Positions 58,579-64,000 of a DNA stretch of 64,000 bases are shown piece after piece. Position 1 is the first letter of the stretch; each line of letters opens with the position of its first letter. A program made the position numbers and the translations under genes. The notes beneath the pieces were generated by a model, which was given only the letters and a program-made list of their open reading frames with translations, did not search any database and had not been told where the DNA came from. Source of the DNA: Parafrankia sp. EUN1f (GTDB lineage: Bacteria; Actinomycetota; Actinomycetes; Frankiales; Frankiaceae). Where the stretch lies: NCBI RefSeq assembly GCF_000177675.1, contig NZ_ADGX01000017.1, positions 26,751 through 90,750 on the forward strand, in the 5' to 3' direction.

Positions 58579-59795
58579 GCCGCCCGTCCACCGGTGCGTC
58601 GGCCCGCACACCCGGCGCGGGCGGAGCCGGCGAGTGGCTGGTGTTCCCCGACTACCGGGCCCTCGAGCTGGTCATGGCGATGCCGGAGATCCGCCCGCTG
58701 CGTGTCTTCTCGGTGCGCTGGCCGCTGTGGCAGGTCGAGGCACAGGCGACCTTCGAGGACAGCCAGCCCTTCGACGTCGTCGACCACTTTCTGCTGCGAG
58801 GCATCGTCGACGGCCTGCTGCGCACGACGGACGAGCTCGCCCGGTTCTTCGGGCTGTCCCGGTCGCTCGTGACCCGAGGGGTCGAACATCTCGTTCACAT
58901 CGGCCATCTCGTGGCGGACGGCCCGGAGCCGGGCGTTCTGCGGCCCACGGAGCTGGGCAGCGCTTCGGTCCGGGACGGGGTGCGCTACGTCCTGAAGGAG
59001 AGCCGTCAGCTGCTGATGTTCGACGCCTTCACCCATCGCCCGTTCCCGCGGGTCCACTACGACCCGGCGGTGCGCGTCGTCGTGGACGCGGAACCGAAGG
59101 CGGGAGACCGGCGTGCCTGGTTCAGACCGCTGACCTCCGTGCGCCCGTTCGAGTTCGACGCGGTGTGGGCGTTGGGATCACGGCCGGACCGGGAGCGGTT
59201 CAACGTGCCGAGCAGGTTGCGGAACCTGCATCCGGTCGGCGCCGCGGCGGCCTGGCTGCCGGCCCACCTCGTCCTCGTGGAAGGTGGCGCGGTGCTGGCC
59301 TTCACCCAGGCAGCCCAGGAGCGCGACCGGTTCGTCGAGGAGCTGTGCGGTCAGACGCCCCAGGTCGTGCACACCCTCCTGGGCGAGAGTGGCGTCGACG
59401 CACGCCAGACCTGGGTGGAATGGCTACGGGCCCACGGGCTGGGGCAGGGCATGCTGGCCGAACTGCCGAACGGCGTCTGGCGGGCGACGCTCCCAGCTCA
59501 CATGTTCGGCCGGCCGCCCCTGCAGCCTCTGCACCGGCTCGGCTCCTTCCAGGTGAAGGACACCCGTTTCCTGCAGCTGTGGTGCGACGACGAGCAGACG
59601 CGGGCGAACGCGGTACGCCGGCGCGCCCTGGCGATCTCCCGCCGGTACGGGATCACCCGCACGGAGTTCGACGACTCGGTCGCCGCCGTGGCGAACCTGC
59701 TGGAGGTCCTGGTTCCCACCTTCGACGAGCTGCTCGAACATGCCGCGGAGTCGGGCGCCACCGCACAGCTGCGGTCCTTGGAGGCCCTGCGGTGA
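58575..59795 (+). CDS. Winged-helix protein of unknown family, third gene of the cassette
   Basis: This 406-residue protein starts at GTG 58575, overlapping the helicase stop by 4 bases. A winged-helix/MarR-like segment is visible at about 75-125: DHFLLRGIVDGLLRTTDELA, RFFGLSRSLVTRGVEHLVHI and GHLVADGPEPGVLRPTELG. Before it, WPLWQVEAQATFEDSQPFDV and after it, RVHYDPAVRVVVDAEPKAGD suggest a beta-rich core. The middle and C-terminal parts (RNLHPVGAAAAWLPAHLVLV, PLHRLGSFQVKDTRFLQLWC) are not recognised. It is probably the specificity or regulatory subunit working with the nuclease-kinase and helicase. No catalytic motif is seen. Confidence 0.85.
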   Translation: MSRPSTGASARTPGAGGAGEWLVFPDYRALELVMAMPEIRPLRVFSVRWPLWQVEAQATFEDSQPFDVVDHFLLRGIVDGLLRTTDELARFFGLSRSLVTRGVEHLVHIGHLVADGPEPGVLRPTELGSASVRDGVRYVLKESRQLLMFDAFTHRPFPRVHYDPAVRVVVDAEPKAGDRRAWFRPLTSVRPFEFDAVWALGSRPDRERFNVPSRLRNLHPVGAAAAWLPAHLVLVEGGAVLAFTQAAQERDRFVEELCGQTPQVVHTLLGESGVDARQTWVEWLRAHGLGQGMLAELPNGVWRATLPAHMFGRPPLQPLHRLGSFQVKDTRFLQLWCDDEQTRANAVRRRALAISRRYGITRTEFDDSVAAVANLLEVLVPTFDELLEHAAESGATAQLRSLEALR

Positions 59796-59903
59796 AGCTG
59801 ATGCCGGGCGGGATGACGCCGCTGGCGCGCCCCTGCAGGGTGCGGCCGATGATCACGGTGTGGGCGGGCGCTGACCGTGGCGCCCGCCGGGCGGATGGGA
59901 AGG

Positions 59904-60662
59904 TCACACGGTGGACGCGGGTGCGGTGAGCGCTGCGGAGGCCATGTCGAACAGGTCGGCGACGTAGATCTCGTAGGAGATGTCGGCACTGGTGCCCGCG
60001 TAGGGGTTCTCCGGGCCTTCCGCGTTCTCCGCGTGTTCCGGGTTCTCCGCCGGAAACTGGCCATACTCGGCCAGGGCGGTCAGGCACAGGCGGACGAGGT
60101 GGGACAACCGCAGCGGCCGCAGCGAGACGGGAACCTTCGCCAGCAGGCCGAGAATCGTCAGGGACACCTCATGCCCCACCGCACCCGCCGGCCTGCCGCC
60201 GGCCCACCACGGGTGCAGCCGAGGCGGGTGGGCGCTGAACCGGCTGAGGAAGCCGACATACCAGCTGTCCGGCCGGCGTGCCTCCTCGGCGAGCGGGCGC
60301 ATCAGGACGTCGAAAAGCTCCCGGACGGTCAGCTCCCCGGCGGTCCGGGCCCGGCCGCGGGACCGGGCCGCGGCCAGCAGCTCGGCTCGGCGCCGGTCGA
60401 GCGGTGGCACCCGGTAAGCGACGATCGCGGCGAGCAGGCCCGGCTCACCGCCGAAGTGGTACTGCACGGCGTTGTTGTTGCCGTTGCCGGCGGCCCGGCA
60501 GATGTGCCGCAGCGACACCGCCTCCAGCCCCTGCTCCGCGTAGAGCCGCTCCGCCGCGAGCAGGAGCCGCAGCCGTGCGTCCTGGGCCCGCGGCGCGGCG
60601 GTGTCCGTCCGGGCCCCGGCCTCCACCGAGGTCGGTGACAGGGGGAGCGATGTCGGCGGCAC
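59904..60662 (-). CDS. TetR-family regulator at the end of the sulfonate operon
   Basis: This 252-residue TetR-type protein has its helix-turn-helix at about 44-76 (AVSLRHICRAAGNGNNNAVQYHF then GGEPGLLAAIV), a variant with an Asn run (NGNNNAVQYHFG) typical of one TetR subgroup. A low-complexity segment (FPAENPEHAENAEGPENP) lies near 210-230. The gene starts 3 bases after the ssuB stop in the same direction, so it is co-transcribed with the sulfonate transporter and may regulate it. Start GTG 60662. Confidence 0.88.
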   Translation of the reverse strand: MPPTSLPLSPTSVEAGARTDTAAPRAQDARLRLLLAAERLYAEQGLEAVSLRHICRAAGNGNNNAVQYHFGGEPGLLAAIVAYRVPPLDRRRAELLAAARSRGRARTAGELTVRELFDVLMRPLAEEARRPDSWYVGFLSRFSAHPPRLHPWWAGGRPAGAVGHEVSLTILGLLAKVPVSLRPLRLSHLVRLCLTALAEYGQFPAENPEHAENAEGPENPYAGTSADISYEIYVADLFDMASAALTAPASTV

Positions 60663-60664
60663 GG

Positions 60665-61561
60665 CTACCGGCCTTCGACCTGCTCGACGTCGCCCTGCGC
60701 GGAGCCGTCCTGCCGCTCCGCGTCGTCCTGCCGCTCCGCGTCGAACTGCTGCTCCGGGTCGACCTGCTCAGCCTCGTCGTCGGCGACACCGAGCTCGGCC
60801 AGCAGGCGGGCTCGCAGGGCGGCGAACTCGGGGTTGGCCCGAGTGCGTGCGCCCCCGAGCCGGACCGGTTCGTCCAGCGAGAGCCGGCCATCGGTCAGGA
60901 CGGCGACCCGGTCGGCGAGCAGGATCGCCTCGTCGACGTCGTGCGTCACCAGCAGCACGGCCGGCCGGTGGCGCCGGCACAGGTCGCGCAACAGGCTGTG
61001 CATCCGGATGCGGGTGAGCGCGTCGAGCGCGCCGAACGGCTCGTCGAGCAGCAGCAGGCCGGGGGAGCGGACCAGGGCTCGGGCCAGCGCCGCCCGCTGG
61101 GCCTCGCCGCCGGACAGCGTCGCCGGCCAGGCCCGTTCCTTGCCGCCGAGGCCGACCTCGGTCAACGCCGCGGTGGCCTGGGCGCGCGCGTCACGTGCCC
61201 GCAGGCCCAGGACCACGTTGTCCAGCACCCGGGCCCACGGCAGCAGCCGTGGGTCCTGGAAGACGACGGCGCCCCGCTCGGGGACGGTCGCCTGCCCGGT
61301 GGCGTCCGTGTCGAGGCCGGCGAGGATACGCAGCAAGGTGCTCTTGCCCGAGCCGGACCGGCCGAGCAGCGCGACGAACTCGCCCGCCGCGATGTCCAGA
61401 TCGACGCCGGCCAGCACCTGCCTGCCGGCGAACTCGCGGCGTACCCCGCGGACCCAGACCGCGGGCTCGGACGCACCGTTGCTCCTGGGCGTGACGGCAG
61501 CTGTGCCGGTGGTGCCGACGGTGCTGGTCGCGGCGGTGGCGGTGGCGACTGCGGTGGTCAT
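60665..61561 (-). CDS. ssuB: Aliphatic sulfonate ABC transporter ATPase
   Basis: This 298-residue ATPase of the nitrate/sulfonate/taurine class has Walker A GRSGSGKST, Q-loop VFQDPRLLPW (the LLPW signature of Ssu/Tau ATPases), signature LSGGEAQRAALARAL, Walker [13 protein letters not shown] and H-switch LVTHDVDEA. The first ~35 residues are a Thr/Ala tail and the last ~45 an acidic Gln/Asp/Glu tail (DAERQDDAERQD), both unusual additions. ATG 61561 overlaps the permease stop by 4 bases. Gene order (binding protein, dioxygenase, permease, ATPase, TetR) points to sulfonate import coupled to desulfonation. Confidence 0.94.
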   Translation of the reverse strand: MTTAVATATAATSTVGTTGTAAVTPRSNGASEPAVWVRGVRREFAGRQVLAGVDLDIAAGEFVALLGRSGSGKSTLLRILAGLDTDATGQATVPERGAVVFQDPRLLPWARVLDNVVLGLRARDARAQATAALTEVGLGGKERAWPATLSGGEAQRAALARALVRSPGLLLLDEPFGALDALTRIRMHSLLRDLCRRHRPAVLLVTHDVDEAILLADRVAVLTDGRLSLDEPVRLGGARTRANPEFAALRARLLAELGVADDEAEQVDPEQQFDAERQDDAERQDGSAQGDVEQVEGR

Positions 61562-62550
61562 GTGGCCTCCAGGCCGCGGCGCCAGGCCAGCGCGCGGCGT
61601 TCGAGCAGCCGGACAAGGGCGTCGGAGAGCAGACCGAGGACGCCGTAGACCGCGAGACCGACGACGATGACGTCGGTCTGGCCGAACGTGCGGGCCTGGT
61701 CCATGAGATAGCCGATCCCGCTGGAGGCGTTGATCTGCTCGCTCACCACGAGGATGAGCCAGGAGATCGTGAACGCGAACCGCAGGCCGACGAGGAACCC
61801 GGGCAGCGCGCCCGGCAGGACCACCCGGCGGATCAGCCCGAGGCGGCCGAGCCGGACGGTGCGAGCCAGCTCCACGAACCGGCTGTCCACGCCGCGGATC
61901 GCCGCGAAGGTGTTGATGTACACCGGGAACGCGGTGCCGAGCGCGACCAGGAACACCTTCACCTGCTCGCCGATGCCGAACCAGACGATCGCCAGCGGCA
62001 CCAGGCCGAGGATGGGAACCGCCCGCAGGATCTGCACGGGTGCGTCCACCAGGTCCTCGCCGAGCTGGAACAGCCCGGACACCAGGGCGAGCACCACGGC
62101 GACACCCACCCCGAGCGCGAGCCCGAACGCGACACGGCGCAGGGAGATCACCAGGTTCTCGCCCAGGGTGCCGTCCGCCGCCAGGTCGTAGCCGGTGTGC
62201 AGCACGGTCCACGGCCCGGCGAGGATGTCGGCCTGGATCAGCCCGGTCGACGAGCCGATCTGCCAGAAGGCGACCAGGAGCACCGGCCCGAGCATCCGCC
62301 GCAGCCATTTCGGTACCGGCCTGCGGCGGGCGCGGTCCGGGTCGGCAAGCGCGAGCGCGACACGGCCCGGCTCCGCCGCGCCGGGAGCCGGAGCGGCGAC
62401 GACCACCCTGGACGTCGCCACAGCGTCACCGGCGCCGCCGGCCACGGCTCCGCCGGCCGCGGCTCCGCCGGCCCCTGTCCCGGCGGCCTCGGTCCCGGTC
62501 CCGGCCTCGGCGTTGCCGCCGCGGCCACCGAGGACGAGCGAGGTGCTCAC
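61558..62550 (-). CDS. ssuC: Aliphatic sulfonate ABC transporter permease
   Basis: This 330-residue membrane subunit has an N-terminal ~75-residue Gly/Ala-rich cytoplasmic tail, then a BPD_transp_1 domain with about six helices (MLGPVLLVAFWQIGSSTGL, VAFGLALGVGVAVVLALVSG and others). The EAA loop ELARTVRLGRLGLIRRVVLPG, preceded by NTFAAIRGVDSRFVELA, is typical of SsuC/TauC. WLILVVSEQINASSGIGYLM is also family-specific. It overlaps ssuB and the dioxygenase by 4 bases each, so the four genes are one tight operon. Confidence 0.94.
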   Translation of the reverse strand: MSTSLVLGGRGGNAEAGTGTEAAGTGAGGAAAGGAVAGGAGDAVATSRVVVAAPAPGAAEPGRVALALADPDRARRRPVPKWLRRMLGPVLLVAFWQIGSSTGLIQADILAGPWTVLHTGYDLAADGTLGENLVISLRRVAFGLALGVGVAVVLALVSGLFQLGEDLVDAPVQILRAVPILGLVPLAIVWFGIGEQVKVFLVALGTAFPVYINTFAAIRGVDSRFVELARTVRLGRLGLIRRVVLPGALPGFLVGLRFAFTISWLILVVSEQINASSGIGYLMDQARTFGQTDVIVVGLAVYGVLGLLSDALVRLLERRALAWRRGLEAT

Positions 62551-63494
62551 GCGAAAGCCCCGCCTTCACGCGACTCCGACGGGCTGCCGTCCACGCCGAC
62601 CGGGACGTCGCCGGCGATCGTGATCCGGTGCATCACCCGGTCGAAGCCGAGGTGGCCGTAGTCGGTCGGAACCAGGTGGGCGGTGGCACGGTTGTCCCAG
62701 AAGGCGATGCTGTCGGGCTGCCACCGGAACCGGACGGTGAACGCCGGTGTCGCCAGGTGGCTGAACAGAAGGTCGAGGACCCGCTGGCTTTCGGTGTTGG
62801 AAAGCTCGACGATCCGCTGGGTGAAGTTCGGGCTGACGAAAAGGACCCGCTCGCCGGTCTCCGGATGAACGCGCACCACCGGGTGCACCGTCTCGTAGGA
62901 CGTCCTGGTGAACATTTTCTGCAGTTTGCTGCCGTCACCACGCTCCAGAATGATCTGGTTGACGTGCACCGCGTGCAGACCGTCGATGAGGTCCCGGATC
63001 GGCTTCGACAGCGTCTCGTAGGCGACGACCAGGTTCGTCCACTGCGTGTCGCCACCGTAGGGTGGGATGACCACGCCGCGCAGGATGGAGCCCATCGGCG
63101 GGTTGTGCACGAACGTCACGTCGGTGTGCCACAGGCTGCGGACCTGGTATTCGGATGAGACGTCCGCGTACGCCCGGGAGTCCAGCGGGAACACCTCCGG
63201 GTGGCCTTCGAGTGTCGGCAGGGTCGGGTGCCCCGGGGTGACCTGGCCGAAGAGCCGGCCGAAGGCGATCTGCTGGGCGGGGGTGATGTGCTGGTCGCGG
63301 AAGAACACCACCTTCCACTTCAGCAGGGCGGCCCGGACCTCGGCGACGACCTCGGGCTCGATCGGCCCGGTCAGGTCGATTCCGAAGATCTCGGCGCCGA
63401 TGTAGCCGGACATCGGTCGGACGTCCAGACCGACCTCCGACCGGGTCGCGTCCACGTTCGCGTTCGCGGTTTCGTTCTCGCTGGTGATGGTCAC
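62547..63494 (-). CDS. tauD: TauD-family taurine/sulfonate dioxygenase
   Basis: This 315-residue Fe(II)/2-oxoglutarate dioxygenase cleaves sulfonates such as taurine to sulfite and an aldehyde. Iron ligands are H123 and D125 in LWHTDVTFVHNPPMGSILRG and the distal histidine in NRATAHLVPTDYG, followed by the Arg in DRVMHRITIAGD. HPVVRVHPETGERVLFVSPNF is also present. It is about half identical to the TauD-like enzyme at 30728-31675 in conserved blocks. The first ~20 residues are variable. GTG 63494 overlaps the ssuA stop. Placement inside the ssu operon strongly supports a role in using the imported sulfonate. Confidence 0.94.
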   Translation of the reverse strand: MTITSENETANANVDATRSEVGLDVRPMSGYIGAEIFGIDLTGPIEPEVVAEVRAALLKWKVVFFRDQHITPAQQIAFGRLFGQVTPGHPTLPTLEGHPEVFPLDSRAYADVSSEYQVRSLWHTDVTFVHNPPMGSILRGVVIPPYGGDTQWTNLVVAYETLSKPIRDLIDGLHAVHVNQIILERGDGSKLQKMFTRTSYETVHPVVRVHPETGERVLFVSPNFTQRIVELSNTESQRVLDLLFSHLATPAFTVRFRWQPDSIAFWDNRATAHLVPTDYGHLGFDRVMHRITIAGDVPVGVDGSPSESREGGAFA

Positions 63495-64000
63495 TTCTGG
63501 GCCTCCCTGACCGCCGAGTTGTAACGGGCGTCGAAAACCTTCGAGATGTCGACCTTCTTGGGCAGGACGCCGCTGCTGTAGAAGAGGTCGGCGAGCTTCT
63601 GCGCGCCGCCGATGCTGTTCGCGTCGATCGGGACGAAAGTTGAGGGAACGCCCGTTCCCACCAGCACCTTCGCCGTGCTGACCGGCACCTTCAGCTGCTC
63701 CACGTAGTACTTGTCGATGTATTCCTCGGTGTGGCTGTCACGCCAGTCGACGGCCTTCACCCAGCGCTGAAGGAAATCACCGAGCGCGGCCTGCTTCGCC
63801 GGGTCGGACAGCACCTTGCGGGTGGTGATCAGGTACTGCACCATCGGCGAGGCGTCGGCGCCGTCGATCTTGTGCGCGGTCGGGTTGGCCTGTAGGTAGG
63901 CCGTGGAGAGCGGCTCGACCGTCACACCGGCGTCGGCGTCGCCGCGGGCCAGCGCGGCCGAGATGTCCGTGATCGCCAGATTGACGATGCTGACGTCCTT
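63491..64000 (-). CDS. ssuA: Sulfonate/nitrate/taurine ABC transporter substrate-binding protein, 5' end outside window
   Basis: The visible 169 C-terminal residues are of an SsuA/TauA-type solute-binding protein: SIVNLAITDISAALARGDAD, AGVTVEPLSTAYLQANPTAH, QYLITTRKVLSDPAKQAALG and DFLQRWVKAVDWRDSHTEEY. The N-terminal lobe and signal peptide lie beyond the window. It is the first gene of the operon as seen here; its stop codon overlaps the tauD GTG by 4 bases. The receptor should be exported and deliver sulfonates to SsuC. Confidence 0.92.
   Translation of the reverse strand, partial: KDVSIVNLAITDISAALARGDADAGVTVEPLSTAYLQANPTAHKIDGADASPMVQYLITTRKVLSDPAKQAALGDFLQRWVKAVDWRDSHTEEYIDKYYVEQLKVPVSTAKVLVGTGVPSTFVPIDANSIGGAQKLADLFYSSGVLPKKVDISKVFDARYNSAVREAQK

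Overview
The window is about 70% G+C, with dense gene packing, many GTG starts and frequent ATGA/GTGA gene overlaps. It carries a mycothiol-dependent dehydrogenase, an MhuD-type heme oxygenase, an AfsR/SARP-type regulator and actinobacterial two-component systems. This is a chromosomal segment of a high-GC actinobacterium. The style (several small TA, TIR and kinase accessory modules, multiple sulfonate/taurine loci, dispersed palindromic repeats) suggests Frankia or a close relative, but that genus call is inference. No rRNA, tRNA, CRISPR array, intact IS element or replication origin was recognised.

Layout: 1-4.6 kb holds a truncated cytochrome P450, a decayed NmrA-type reductase, a nitronate monooxygenase with its probable TetR regulator, and a polysaccharide deacetylase lipoprotein. 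4.6-6.9 kb holds a structured leader with a secreted lysozyme-like protein, a strong terminator and a Phd/VapC toxin-antitoxin pair. 6.9-12.5 kb holds a large SARP/BTAD-ATPase regulator, divergent from a membrane protein plus cupin, and a DUF4287/DUF5655 protein. 12.5-16.9 kb is an ECF42-type sigma factor with its DGPF (YCII) partner, divergent from a DHFR-like reductase and an alpha/beta hydrolase; both sides of the divergent region carry the same TGTCGA...CGA promoter pattern. 16.9-25 kb holds a branched-chain amino-acid-type binding lipoprotein, mycothiol-dependent formaldehyde dehydrogenase, a TetR, a formylglycine-generating enzyme with its Tat-exported sulfatase, and a vanadium-haloperoxidase-like protein.

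25.7-31.7 kb is a sulfate ABC transporter operon (binding protein, two permeases, ATPase), an Rrf2 regulator without cysteines and a TauD dioxygenase. 59.9-64 kb is a second sulfur locus (SsuA, TauD, SsuC, SsuB and a TetR). With the sulfatase/FGE pair, the window is rich in functions that obtain sulfate from sulfate, sulfate esters and sulfonates. 31.7-36.9 kb is a two-component system divergent from an ABC exporter, followed by a tiny relic of a third TauD gene.

37.4-40.9 kb is an accessory island: a proline-rich membrane protein, a TIR-ended protein, and a convergent, 3'-overlapping gene with an EAD1-like adaptor domain fused to TIR. 41-44.5 kb holds a DesK-type two-component system with a DUF4097 protein, and uracil-DNA glycosylase. 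44.6-51.9 kb holds a GDSL hydrolase, an RsbW-like ATPase, a repeat-rich spacer, an unusual double-domain polyprenyl synthase and a receptor Ser/Thr kinase. 52-53.8 kb holds a HigBA pair with a frameshifted toxin, an MFS relic and MhuD.

54.1-59.8 kb is the most interesting block: three translationally coupled genes encoding an Mrr-like nuclease fused to a degenerate kinase (frameshifted here), a 996-residue SF1 DNA2/UPF1-like helicase, and a winged-helix protein of unknown family. It looks like a nucleic-acid-targeting conflict or defence cassette that I cannot match to a named system.
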